Source of the DNA: Bacillus sp. 1NLA3E
Lineage (GTDB): Bacteria > Bacillota > Bacilli > Bacillales > Cytobacillaceae
DNA length: 64,000 nucleotides
Reading direction: 5' to 3'
Assembly: GCF_000242895.2 (NCBI RefSeq)
Contig: NC_021171.1
Location: 4,312,001-4,376,000, forward strand
Under the pieces are notes generated by a model. That model was not told where the DNA came from and searched no databases. It worked only from the letters and a program-made list of their open reading frames with translations. A program made the position numbers and the translations under genes. Shown here in pieces: positions 43,894 through 51,909 of this stretch; the first letter of the stretch is position 1, and each line of letters begins with the position of its first letter.

Positions 43894-45156
43894 TTAATTA
43901 AACAAATCAACCAAGTACCCTAATAAAATACCGACTATACCGAAATCGGAATCTCCAAATGTTGTCCCTTCGAACCCAAGGGAGCCAAGGACCGGAAGCA
44001 ATAAAGCAGGAAGGAATGAGATTAAAAGACCGTTTGCAAATGAACCAAACATCGCACCGCGACGACCACCTGTTGCATTACCAAATACCCCTGCTGCTGC
44101 ACCTGTGAAGAAATGCGGGATTAACCCGGGGACAATTACTTTTAATCCAAACACTGGAAGAAGGAACATTGAAATAAGTCCTGCGATAAAACTAAACAAA
44201 AATCCGATAATAACGGCATTTGGTGCAAAAGGGAAAACTGCTGGACAATCAAGCGCAGGTTTTGCATCTTTTACAATTTTGTCTGCAATACCTTTGAAGG
44301 CTGGAACAATTTCAGCAATGAGCATCCGAACCCCAGCTAAAACAACATACACACCTGCAGCAAATGTTATTGCCTGCATGATCGAGAATACTAGGAAGTT
44401 TACCCCACCACTTAATTCTGCTTCAACATAGCTTTTTCCAGCAATCGGAGCGACGACAAAGAAAAGAATTGCCATCGTTAAGGACATCGCTACAGATGTA
44501 TCTCGTAAGAAACCAAGGGATTTTGGAACTTTGATATCTTCAGTTGACTTTGACTTATCACCAATGCGTTTCCCAATAAATGCAGAGGTAAAATAACCAA
44601 TTGAACCAAAGTGTCCTACAGCAATACTATCATTTCCTGTTATTTCTCTTACATAAGGTTGTAAAATTGCTGGCATTAATACCATTAGTGTACCAAGGAT
44701 AATCGAACCGATAATGATAAGCGGAATACCTGTTACTCCCCCTGTTGCAAATACTGCTGAAATTAAGCACGCCATAAATAATGTATGATGACCAGTTAAG
44801 AAAATATATTTAAAAGGTGTAAAACGAGCAATTACGATATTTACTACCATACCAAACAGCATGATCATCGCTGTTTCTTTTCCGAAAGATTGTTGTGCAA
44901 TGGCGACAATGGCTTCATTATTTGGGATAACCCCTTGAATATGGAATGCCTTTTCAAACATCTTTCCAAATATATCAAGTGAACCAATTAATATCCCTGC
45001 TCCACCACCTAGGATAACGAAACCCATGATCGTTTTTAATGTACCCGATATGATATCTGCTGCACCCTTCTTTTGTAGGGCAAGACCTAGTAAAGCAAAT
45101 AAGCCGACTAAGATAGCGGGTGTTCCTAATATATCCTTCATGATAAAATCAAACAT
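43894..45156 (-). CDS. ulaA: PTS ascorbate-family permease, EIIC subunit
   Basis: 420 aa, about eleven transmembrane segments, of the SgaT/UlaA family. Typical features include the PAILVGLFALLGLALQKKGA start, FTPFKYIFLTGHHTLFMACL and the C-terminal HFFTGAAAGVFGNATGGRRG block. It transports L-ascorbate or a related sugar acid across the membrane with concomitant phosphorylation through EIIB and EIIA. AGGAG precedes ATG 45156. It is separated from the EIIB gene by 306 bp holding a GC-rich repeat element. The actual substrate cannot be inferred. Confidence 0.9.
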   Translation of the reverse strand: MFDFIMKDILGTPAILVGLFALLGLALQKKGAADIISGTLKTIMGFVILGGGAGILIGSLDIFGKMFEKAFHIQGVIPNNEAIVAIAQQSFGKETAMIMLFGMVVNIVIARFTPFKYIFLTGHHTLFMACLISAVFATGGVTGIPLIIIGSIILGTLMVLMPAILQPYVREITGNDSIAVGHFGSIGYFTSAFIGKRIGDKSKSTEDIKVPKSLGFLRDTSVAMSLTMAILFFVVAPIAGKSYVEAELSGGVNFLVFSIMQAITFAAGVYVVLAGVRMLIAEIVPAFKGIADKIVKDAKPALDCPAVFPFAPNAVIIGFLFSFIAGLISMFLLPVFGLKVIVPGLIPHFFTGAAAGVFGNATGGRRGAMFGSFANGLLISFLPALLLPVLGSLGFEGTTFGDSDFGIVGILLGYLVDLFN

Positions 45157-45267
45157 TTTGACCTCTCCTCACTAGTGGTTATATATCTTGAATCTCTATC
45201 TATTTATCTTTATACTAATCTTGTCTTATTCTTTGGCAGGCGAACTTGTTTCGTCTGCTTTTTTTAT

Positions 45268-45432
45268 GGCTCAGTTAAACTAGCATGTTGATTTCCGTTC
45301 CAGGCACTCGCTTTCCGCGGGGCGGGCGGTGAGCCTCCTCGGCTAAAGCGCCTGCGGGATCTCACCTGTCCCACTGCTCCCGCAGGAGTCTCGCGCCTTC
45401 CACTCCAATCAACATTGAGCTTTAACACAGCC
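45268..45432 (-). repeat. GC-rich MITE-like repeat, copy A
   Basis: 165-bp element ending in AGGCTGTGTTAA / TTAAC-GAGCC-type terminal inverted repeats. The GC-rich core includes GCGGGAGCAG, CCGAGGAGGCT and GCGGAAAGCGAG. It matches copy B (50080-50262) in inverted orientation. It sits between ulaA and ulaB, inside the operon. Confidence 0.85.
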
Positions 45433-45462
45433 TTTTTTATTGAAAAGCAAATTTCTATATTA

Positions 45463-45732
45463 CTACAGCAAATGGGCTTCAAGGACACTCTTCAGTTCAT
45501 TTAAATCAAGAATATTTGTTAAACCAATAATTGTTCTTGTACCATCATCCAACTGAGAAATAAGATCCTTTGAGCCAAGATAAATATCCGCTTTTTCTGA
45601 TTTCCCCGTTGTTAAATCTGTATGAGAAACTTCTGCCTCAATACCTAATTGGCCTAATACTGTTTTTACGTTCATTTCCACAATAAAGCTGCTTCCTAGA
45701 CCATTTCCACAAACAACTAGAATTTTTTTCAT
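45463..45732 (-). CDS. ulaB: PTS ascorbate-family EIIB subunit
   Basis: 89 aa cytoplasmic EIIB (lactose/cellobiose/ascorbate fold). The N-terminal ILVVCGNGLGSSFIVEMNV holds the phosphocysteine (C8) and P-loop, and YLGSKDLISQLDDGTRTIIG follows. It passes phosphate from EIIA to the sugar at the EIIC. AAGGAGG precedes ATG 45732, which is 13 bases after the regulator gene, so they form one operon. No separate EIIA gene follows; the EIIA domain is at the C-terminus of the regulator. Confidence 0.92.
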   Translation of the reverse strand: MKKILVVCGNGLGSSFIVEMNVKTVLGQLGIEAEVSHTDLTTGKSEKADIYLGSKDLISQLDDGTRTIIGLTNILDLNELKSVLEAHLL

Positions 45733-45745
45733 GCTAATTTCCTCC

Positions 45746-47863
45746 TTAGTATGTTGAATATTTCTCGATAATTACTAATACCTCAGCTGCTGTTTCTGCT
45801 GATAAAAGTTTTTCAACGTTGCTTTGATCCGACAGCATACTTGATAGCTGTGATAATGCTTTTAAATGAGTTTCACTGTCAATTGCGGAGAGTACAAATA
45901 TTAGATTAACTTGATGTTCTGGCTTTTCTGAAAAAGCACAACCCTGCTTTAGCTGCAAAAAACTCATCCCTAGTTTTTTCACGCCTGCTTCAGGGCGAGC
46001 GTGAGGTAGTGCTATTTTCGGTGCAATTACAATATACGGCCCCATTGTATTCACACTATCAATCATGGCATCAATATAATCAGTTGTAATACAATGATCG
46101 AATAACAATGGTTGGGATGCCTTTGTTATTGCCTCTTCCCAGCTTTGTGCTTCCGAGATAAATTGGATTTTATCCTCTGTTAATAGTTCTTTTAGCATTG
46201 GTTTTCGGTGCACCTCCCTGTCTACAACTCTTTGCGATTGAAAGTAGTTCTTTAACTCCTGGTATAATCCCTGTTCATTCTTTATGTCTGTGTGTTTTTT
46301 TATAATAGTCAATAACGATTCAATATTATCTGACTTAGTTATTTCGGAGGTTGTGTGGATCAGCTTCAACAAAGACGCTTTTTCAGCGTTATTTAAGATT
46401 GGGTTTACGACAAAAACCGGAACATTTTTTTGTTCAATTGGGGTTGTAGAAATAACAAAATCCAATCCAGTTAGACTTGTTTTTTCATACTCACGGACGG
46501 TTACTGCCCTTACAACATCAACGGTAGGCACCAAATCTTCAATTTGTTTTTGCAAAATGCGCGAAGTCCCAATACCGCTTGCACAAACAACGATCGCCTT
46601 TTTTCTAGACTCAACTTTTACCCCTTCTTGAGCAATCCAACCACCAAAATGCATGGCAATATAGGCAACTTCATCATTGGAAATCAATTTGCCAAGCACA
46701 TGTTCAAAGTGATGAATAACTTTTTTTGTCAGGACAAAAATATCATGATAATTCTGTTCTACCGATTCTGTTAAGGGATTAGCTAGCTCAATCCCGTATT
46801 TTATCCGAAAATAGGCAGGCTTTAAATGAACAAATAGGTTTCTCTCTAAATCAGCCCGATTTTGAAAAAACAAACAAGCAAACTTTTGAAAATCATCGAC
46901 CATTAGCGAAATAATATGCTTTAAGTGGGCTAGGTCTTGGTTCTCGATATCAATAGGCCTGTAATCACTGATTTTCGACCCAAGTAAATATGTTGTCATG
47001 TAGTATACTTCGTCCTCAGGCACCTGAATCGAGAAAATATTTTCAATCTTTTTACTAATAAAACGTGCAGCCTGATACTCACCCGTTTCTTTAATGACCT
47101 CTTTTTCAACAGGGTCAATTAATACATGCTTGCCCTGGGTAAATCGCTTGATTAACAAAAATAGGTGGATACTTAAGGTCTGGATAACATCATCGGTATA
47201 ACTTACTCCTACTACCGACTCCGATTCATTCAAGATTTCAGAAATCGTATCTAGATCAGAACGAGTAAACAAGCGCGTTGCTAGTTGCGGATCTTGGTGA
47301 TTGATTGTCATCTGAAGTTCTGATAATAACTCATCCCAACCACGATTTGTTAATACCTGAGATAAATAGAAGGCCAACACTTTCCGCTTATCCTGCTCCT
47401 CCCCCAAAACCTCATACCCGGAAGCCTTCTGGAATTGCAGTTTCACCTGAAAATGCTCCAACTGTGCTTTTAACTCCTTGATATCATTCAAAAGTGTACT
47501 ACGACTAACATTCAGCTTTTCAAGTAAATCCTGTAAGAAAATAGATGATTCCCTTGTCAAAATAAAAATTGCAGTCCAGGCAATCCGCTCTTTCCGAGAA
47601 AATTCATAATGATGTTTATCAAATTGTGATAACTTTTCCTTAATTAGTGGTCTTGAGCGATCACTTAGATAAAAACCGGCAGAACGAACATAGCATAAGG
47701 ACTCCAACTTGAGACTTTGTAGCCAGTAATTAATTTTTTCGACATCATAATAAACTGTCCGTTTGGAAATGTTCAACTCCTCCATAAGTTCATCCGGAGA
47801 AACGTATGAAGTTGCATGAACCACTTTGTTCAGAATCGCGATACATCGTTGATCTAACGTCAT
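45746..47863 (-). CDS. PRD-containing transcriptional activator/antiterminator with EIIB- and EIIA-like domains
   Basis: 705 aa. N-terminal helix-turn-helix (SPDELMEELNISKRTVYYDV) and a second HTH (FLQDLLEKLNVSRSTLLNDI) are followed by two PTS regulation domains (about 195-300 and 300-405). An EIIB-like domain comes next (KAIVVCASGIGTSRILQKQI), then a C-terminal EIIA-2 domain with the phosphohistidine in KIALPHARPEAGVKKLG. This is the LicR/UlaR/MtlR-type architecture: PTS-dependent phosphorylation controls activation of the operon. As the only EIIA in the operon, the C-terminal domain may also phosphorylate the EIIB. AGGGAG precedes ATG 47863. Confidence 0.9.
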   Translation of the reverse strand: MTLDQRCIAILNKVVHATSYVSPDELMEELNISKRTVYYDVEKINYWLQSLKLESLCYVRSAGFYLSDRSRPLIKEKLSQFDKHHYEFSRKERIAWTAIFILTRESSIFLQDLLEKLNVSRSTLLNDIKELKAQLEHFQVKLQFQKASGYEVLGEEQDKRKVLAFYLSQVLTNRGWDELLSELQMTINHQDPQLATRLFTRSDLDTISEILNESESVVGVSYTDDVIQTLSIHLFLLIKRFTQGKHVLIDPVEKEVIKETGEYQAARFISKKIENIFSIQVPEDEVYYMTTYLLGSKISDYRPIDIENQDLAHLKHIISLMVDDFQKFACLFFQNRADLERNLFVHLKPAYFRIKYGIELANPLTESVEQNYHDIFVLTKKVIHHFEHVLGKLISNDEVAYIAMHFGGWIAQEGVKVESRKKAIVVCASGIGTSRILQKQIEDLVPTVDVVRAVTVREYEKTSLTGLDFVISTTPIEQKNVPVFVVNPILNNAEKASLLKLIHTTSEITKSDNIESLLTIIKKHTDIKNEQGLYQELKNYFQSQRVVDREVHRKPMLKELLTEDKIQFISEAQSWEEAITKASQPLLFDHCITTDYIDAMIDSVNTMGPYIVIAPKIALPHARPEAGVKKLGMSFLQLKQGCAFSEKPEHQVNLIFVLSAIDSETHLKALSQLSSMLSDQSNVEKLLSAETAAEVLVIIEKYSTY

Positions 47864-47886
47864 TTAGGGGGCTCCCTTCCATTCAT

Positions 47887-47940
47887 GCAAGCGTATGCAA
47901 TTGATCGCTTGCAAAAACGAAGTGACTTATCTTTGCAAAG
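47887..47940. promoter_or_regulatory. Inverted repeats upstream of the PTS regulator
   Basis: GCAAGCG (47887-47893) and CGCTTGC (47906-47912) form an inverted repeat, followed by the perfect palindrome CTTTGCAAAG (47931-47940). They lie 24 to 77 bases upstream of the regulator start and are candidate operators for the ula-type operon. Confidence 0.55.
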
Positions 47941-48027
47941 ATTAGACTGATAGATTTCAGAAAATCTTATCTACAAGGTTATTATACTATTGTTTATTGC
48001 AAATTTAAGTCCGAATATTGTAGATGG

Positions 48028-48041
48028 TTTTTTGCAAAAAA
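48028..48041. promoter_or_regulatory. Perfect palindrome TTTTTTGCAAAAAA
   Basis: 14-base palindrome sharing its TTTGCAAA core with the site at 47931. A further TTGCAAATTT is at about 47997. It lies 165 bases upstream of the PTS regulator. Confidence 0.45.
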
Positions 48042-48203
48042 TGAACTGAAGTAATTTTTGTTACTTCAATTAAGTAGTTACCTATCTATTTTATAGGGTT
48101 AATTTCTAATCATTAAGTATATTCTCATGATTCTGGAATCCCCCAAACCACTGCTTTTTTAGCACAATAATAGACCCAGCAATATCGCCGGGTCCACTAT
48201 GAA

Positions 48204-49874
48204 TTATTTATCTTCTACCTTGTCCTTTGGCAATACTGCTGAATAGGTCTTCCAGCCACCATCGAGATTTTTAACCTTGAAGCCGTACGCCATCAGGATT
48301 CTTGCTGCTAAATATCCTCTAAGACCAACTTGACAAGAAACGTAAATGGTTTGGTCTTTTGGTAGCTCATCCAAACGGTCGCGGAGCTGGTCGAGCGGTA
48401 TATTAGCAGAACCGCTGATATATCCGTTCTCCCGTTCGCCTGGTTCACGAACGTCGATTAATAGACCGCCTGCGCCAATAATTTCATCAATTTCATACCA
48501 TTGCACGGTTTCAATGCCATCGTCGATGATATTAGCAGCCACATAGCCCGCCATATTGACTGGATCTTTTGCTGAGGAAAACGGTGGTGCATAAGCTAGT
48601 TCAATTTCTGTTAGATCGTGAACGGTTAAATTACCTTTGATTGCTGTCGAAATTACATCAATTCGTTTGTCTGCACCGTTTGCACCAACTGCTTGCGCTC
48701 CATAAATTTTCCCACTGTTGCGGTCAAAGATCAGTTTGAGGGCAATCGGGCTTGCACCAGGATAGTAACCCGCGTGTGAAGCTGGATGTGTGTGAACCAC
48801 TTCATAATCGATGCCCAGTCTTTTTAAGGTTTTTTCATTATTACCAGTTGCGGCAACAGCCAGGTCAAATACTTTGGCGATGGCTGTCCCCAAGGTTCCA
48901 GGATATTTTTCGCTTCTGCCACAAATGTTGTTGGCGACGATGCGACCTTGACGATTGGCTGGTCCAGCAAGTGGGATCATCGCTGGTTTTCCATTTATAT
49001 AATCTACTACTTCGATGGCGTCACCGATAGCATAAATATTTTCATCGTTCGTTTGCAGGTATTCGTTTACTTTAATACCTCCGCGCTCTCCTACTTCCAA
49101 GCCGGCATCAATCACCAATTGGTTTTCAGGTCTTACCCCAATGGCTAATATAATCATTTCTGTTTCAATTCTTTTTCCACTTGATAAAAGTAAAGCCTTA
49201 CCGCCGTTCTCAATTGATTGAACGCCATCTTTGAGGATCAGTTCGACACCTTTATCTTGAAGGTGTTGATGAACAATGGCTGCCATTTCATAGTCGATCG
49301 GCGCCATTACTTGGTTGGCCATCTCGACAATCGTTACTTTTACGCCTCTTTCCACTAGGTTTTCGGCCATTTCTAATCCGATGAACCCACCGCCAACAAC
49401 AACCGCATGGCTTGGTTTTTCGTGATCAACACGGTACTTAATTTCATCTGTATCAGGAATATTTCGTAGTGTGAAGACATTACCTGCTTCTGACAAGCCT
49501 GGGAAGTTTGGAACGATTGGTCTTGCACCAGGTGATAAAAGTAAAACATCATAGCTTTCCTCATAAGTTTCGCCTGTCATAACATGTTTTGCGGTAACGG
49601 TTTTTTTGTCACGGTTGATGGTAACCACTTCGGTTAAATTGCGAATGTCCAACTTAAATCTGCGGCTCATCCCTTCAACTGTTTGAACCAACAGTTTTTC
49701 CCGTTTTGAAATAACTTCACCGATATAATAAGGAAGTCCACAGTTGGCAAAAGAGATATATTCTCCGCGCTCAAATAAAATGATTTCTGCTTCTTCATCC
49801 AATCTCCGTAATCTTGCGGCAGCCGTAGCACCACCGGCTACTCCACCAATAATTAATATTTTTTTACTCATCAT
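48204..49874 (-). CDS. CoA-disulfide reductase with C-terminal rhodanese domain
   Basis: 556 aa flavoprotein (CoADR-RHD/NADH:persulfide reductase type). FAD-binding ILIIGGVAGGATAAARLRRL (5-24), single redox cysteine in YISFANCGLPYYIG (near residue 45), NAD(P)H-binding AVVVGGGFIGLEMAENLVE and a second FAD motif (NIYAIGDAIEV) form the reductase. Residues ~460-550 are a rhodanese domain with the active Cys in IYVSCQVGLRGYLA. Such enzymes reduce CoA-disulfides, CoA-persulfides and polysulfides. It is transcribed away from cstR and the rhodanese genes, so the divergent region should hold shared control. Confidence 0.92.
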   Translation of the reverse strand: MMSKKILIIGGVAGGATAAARLRRLDEEAEIILFERGEYISFANCGLPYYIGEVISKREKLLVQTVEGMSRRFKLDIRNLTEVVTINRDKKTVTAKHVMTGETYEESYDVLLLSPGARPIVPNFPGLSEAGNVFTLRNIPDTDEIKYRVDHEKPSHAVVVGGGFIGLEMAENLVERGVKVTIVEMANQVMAPIDYEMAAIVHQHLQDKGVELILKDGVQSIENGGKALLLSSGKRIETEMIILAIGVRPENQLVIDAGLEVGERGGIKVNEYLQTNDENIYAIGDAIEVVDYINGKPAMIPLAGPANRQGRIVANNICGRSEKYPGTLGTAIAKVFDLAVAATGNNEKTLKRLGIDYEVVHTHPASHAGYYPGASPIALKLIFDRNSGKIYGAQAVGANGADKRIDVISTAIKGNLTVHDLTEIELAYAPPFSSAKDPVNMAGYVAANIIDDGIETVQWYEIDEIIGAGGLLIDVREPGERENGYISGSANIPLDQLRDRLDELPKDQTIYVSCQVGLRGYLAARILMAYGFKVKNLDGGWKTYSAVLPKDKVEDK

Positions 49875-49902
49875 CTATCACCCTCCGAAATCATTGTACA
49901 CC

Positions 49903-49918
49903 ATACCCCCTACCCTAT
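49903..49918. promoter_or_regulatory. CstR/CsoR-like half-site before the CoADR gene
   Basis: ATACCCCCTACCCTAT resembles the ATACCC half-site of the CsoR/CstR family but is not a full palindrome. It overlaps a possible -10 (TACAAT on the minus strand at about 49892-49897). Confidence 0.45.
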
Positions 49919-50016
49919 CCAGAGAAAAGATTTTCCTTTCAAATTTTTTCTATCCTCACCTTTAAAATATTGCCTTATTTAGTAAAAAAATTTTCCGATT
50001 TCGCAAACAAATTGGT

Positions 50017-50043
50017 TTGACTTCATACCCTTTAGGGTATAAT
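50017..50043 (+). promoter_or_regulatory. cstR promoter with embedded operator
   Basis: TTGACT (50017-50022) and TATAAT (50038-50043) form a sigma-A-like promoter with a 15-16-base spacer. The spacer contains ATACCCTTTAGGGTAT (50025-50040), a perfect inverted repeat of the type bound by CsoR/CstR repressors. Confidence 0.8.
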
Positions 50044-50079
50044 ATAAATCTAGTTTAACTTGATAACTTCTTTATTTTT

Positions 50080-50262
50080 GGCTGTGTTAATGCTCATTGT
50101 TGATTTTTTGCACAATGTTGATTGGAGCGGAAGGCGCGGGACTCCTGCGGGAGCAGCGTGTCACGGGAGACCCCGGAGGCGCACAGCGCCGAGGAGGCTC
50201 CCGGACCGCCCGCGGAAAGCGAGCGCCTGGAGCGGAAATCAACATTCTAATTTAACACAGCC
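50080..50262 (+). repeat. GC-rich MITE-like repeat, copy B
   Basis: 183 bp bounded by GGCTGTGTTAA and TTAACACAGCC terminal inverted repeats, with an inner AATGTTGATT / AATCAACATT pair and a GC-rich core. It is the inverted relative of copy A (45268-45432) and lies in the cstR leader between promoter and start codon, so it is transcribed as a strongly structured 5' UTR. Confidence 0.88.
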
Positions 50263-50294
50263 TTATTTTTATAAAAGAAAGGAGCACTGAAAAA

Positions 50295-50555
50295 TTGGAT
50301 TATAATGATCAAATAAAAAATAGAGTCAAACGAATTGAAGGACAGCTGCGAGGAATCCTGCGGATGATGGAAGAAGATAAGGATTGCAAGGAAGTCATTA
50401 CGCAACTATCCGCTGCTAGAACGGCCATTGACCGCACAATTGGTGTTGTTGTAAGTACTAATCTCATTAAATGTGTCAAGGATGCTGAAACCAAAGGACA
50501 AAGTTCCGAGGAATTAGTGAAAGAGGCAGTTAATTTATTAGTTAAAAGTCGTTAA
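50295..50555 (+). CDS. cstR: CstR-type persulfide-sensing repressor
   Basis: 86 aa, CsoR/DUF156 family. RVKRIEGQLRGILRMMEEDK leads to the first cysteine (KDCKEV). The second is in STNLIKCVKDAE. Copper-sensing CsoR has a His four residues before the second Cys; here that position is Asn, leaving only two cysteines, the pattern of CstR. CstR dimers are crosslinked by sulfane sulfur and leave the DNA. The operator at 50025-50040 and the downstream rhodanese genes agree. TTG start after GGAG. Confidence 0.88.
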   Translation: MDYNDQIKNRVKRIEGQLRGILRMMEEDKDCKEVITQLSAARTAIDRTIGVVVSTNLIKCVKDAETKGQSSEELVKEAVNLLVKSR

Positions 50556-50591
50556 TAAAAAAGGTTTTTCCTTTTTTATTTGCTAAACTAT

Positions 50592-50606
50592 ATACCTATA
50601 GGGGTA
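50592..50606 (+). promoter_or_regulatory. Second CstR-like operator before the rhodanese genes
   Basis: ATACCTATAGGGGTA is a near-palindrome of the same class as 50025-50040, 27 bases before the first rhodanese start. TATAAA at about 50611 may be a -10. The rhodanese genes may have their own CstR-controlled promoter in addition to read-through. Confidence 0.65.
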
Positions 50607-50632
50607 ACTGTATAAAGAGGAGGAAATAATAA

Positions 50633-50992
50633 ATGAGTTTAGCTAATATAGCCATTATCGGGGTCTTTGTGTTACTGCTAGTACTTAGGATGATCCCGAC
50701 TAAAGGCGTGAAACAAATTACCACTTCGGATTTAAAAGGCTATTTATCGAATAACAATATCCAATTTATTGATGTTCGGACGCCTGGTGAATTTAAAACC
50801 AATCATATTCGGCAGTTTAAGAATATTCCGTTGCATCTATTGGCACAGAAAACGGCTGAGCTTTCGCATGATAAAGACATTATCGTCATCTGTCAAAGTG
50901 GGATGAGAAGCAATAAGGCTAGCAAGCTGTTAAAGAAAGCCGGTTTTAACAACATTATCAACGTAAAGGGTGGCATGAGCGCCTGGAATTAA
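50633..50992 (+). CDS. Membrane-anchored single-domain rhodanese (1)
   Basis: 119 aa. An N-terminal hydrophobic segment (LANIAIIGVFVLLLVLRMIP) anchors a rhodanese domain starting FIDVRTPGEFKTNHIRQFKN. The catalytic loop is VICQSGMRSNKA, with Cys as sulfur carrier. It transfers sulfane sulfur between thiols and acceptors. AGGAGG precedes ATG 50633. First of three consecutive rhodanese genes behind cstR and a CstR-like operator. Confidence 0.9.
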   Translation: MSLANIAIIGVFVLLLVLRMIPTKGVKQITTSDLKGYLSNNNIQFIDVRTPGEFKTNHIRQFKNIPLHLLAQKTAELSHDKDIIVICQSGMRSNKASKLLKKAGFNNIINVKGGMSAWN

Positions 50993-51006
50993 GGGGAGGA
51001 AATTCG

Positions 51007-51306
51007 ATGAAACAAATTAGCGTAAAAGAATTAGAGACACTTTTAAATAAGAAAAAGGCTTTGAATATTATTGATGTCCGTGAAGTAGCTGAGGTTGCAG
51101 GTGGGAAAATTCCTAGTGCAGTCAATATTCCACTAGGATTAATTGAATGTAAGATGAATGAACTGGATAAATCAAAAGAATATTATATTGTTTGCCTATC
51201 AGGTGGAAGAAGCAGCCAAGCAACGCGTTTCTTAGAATACCAAGGCTACAACGTGACCAATATGACCGGCGGCATGATGAGCTGGATGGGTGCTGTGGAA
51301 TACTAG
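51007..51306 (+). CDS. Single-domain cytoplasmic rhodanese (2)
   Basis: 99 aa with no membrane segment: LNIIDVREVAEVAGGKIPSA, active loop YIVCLSGGRSSQAT, and the C-terminal YQGYNVTNMTGGMMSWMG. The loop differs from those of its neighbours (CLSGGRS against CQSGMRS and CRSGNRS), so acceptor preference may differ. GGGGAGG precedes ATG 51007, 14 bases after the first rhodanese. Confidence 0.9.
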   Translation: MKQISVKELETLLNKKKALNIIDVREVAEVAGGKIPSAVNIPLGLIECKMNELDKSKEYYIVCLSGGRSSQATRFLEYQGYNVTNMTGGMMSWMGAVEY

Positions 51307-51340
51307 ATTATTACTTTTAAATACAGGAGTGGACCAAGAC

Positions 51341-51730
51341 ATGGGAAAGAAAATCATTTTTGGATTTATTATTGTTTTCGTTGTCGGTTTTATTGGCTTT
51401 CAATTTATGAATAGCAGCACTACCGTCAGCAATATTTCAACTGCAGAACTGGCAGAGAAAATGAAGGCACCAAGTGAAAAAGTTGTATTTATTGATGTTC
51501 GCGAGCCAGACGAATTTGCTGCTGGGCATATTAGTGGTATGACGAATGTTCCGTTGAGCACTTTGAGCGAAGATACAATCGATTTTGGGAAAAATTCCGA
51601 AGTTGTGATCATTTGCCGAAGCGGTAATCGTAGCATGAAGGCTGCCGAGGCGTTGCAGGGCTTTGGATATAAAAAGCTGGTCAATGTTCAAGGCGGTATG
51701 AATGACTGGAATGGTGAAATCGTTCAATAA
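51341..51730 (+). CDS. Membrane-anchored rhodanese (3)
   Basis: 129 aa. One N-terminal membrane helix (IIFGFIIVFVVGFIGFQFM) is followed by a short linker and a rhodanese domain on the far side or at the membrane: VFIDVREPDEFAAGHISGMT and active loop VIICRSGNRSMKAA. ATG 51341 with AGGAG upstream is chosen; an in-frame extension to 51290 would overlap the preceding gene. Together with rhodaneses 1 and 2 and the CoADR fusion it forms a sulfane-sulfur handling set. Confidence 0.9.
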   Translation: MGKKIIFGFIIVFVVGFIGFQFMNSSTTVSNISTAELAEKMKAPSEKVVFIDVREPDEFAAGHISGMTNVPLSTLSEDTIDFGKNSEVVIICRSGNRSMKAAEALQGFGYKKLVNVQGGMNDWNGEIVQ

Positions 51731-51739
51731 TACTTTGTT

Positions 51740-51774
51740 AGGCGACTGTCCTTAGTAGACGGTCGCCTTTTTTT
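51740..51774 (+). terminator. Terminator of the rhodanese operon
   Basis: AGGCGACTGTC and GACGGTCGCCT pair across a seven-base loop, followed by TTTTTTT. Confidence 0.92.
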
Positions 51775-51909
51775 GTTAGATTTTGGTGTTATTATAAAGC
51801 AAGTTCATTAAATGTAATTGCCATTTTTTAGCGTGTTTGTCATAATTGTACTTAGAACTCATTATGCTGAAATATTACTACTAGATAATAAGACTTGGAG
51901 GTTAGCAGG

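Noticed and set aside
45264-45488. 74-codon Arg/Pro-rich ORF between ulaB and ulaA
   Set aside because: It is the translation of the GC-rich repeat element; the same peptide pattern appears from copy B at 50060-50290.
49903-49918. Full CstR operator in front of the CoADR gene
   Set aside because: Only half-site quality; the second half is not inverted, so it is listed only as a weak candidate.
50060-50290. 76-codon ORF in the cstR leader
   Set aside because: Translation of repeat copy B, not a gene.
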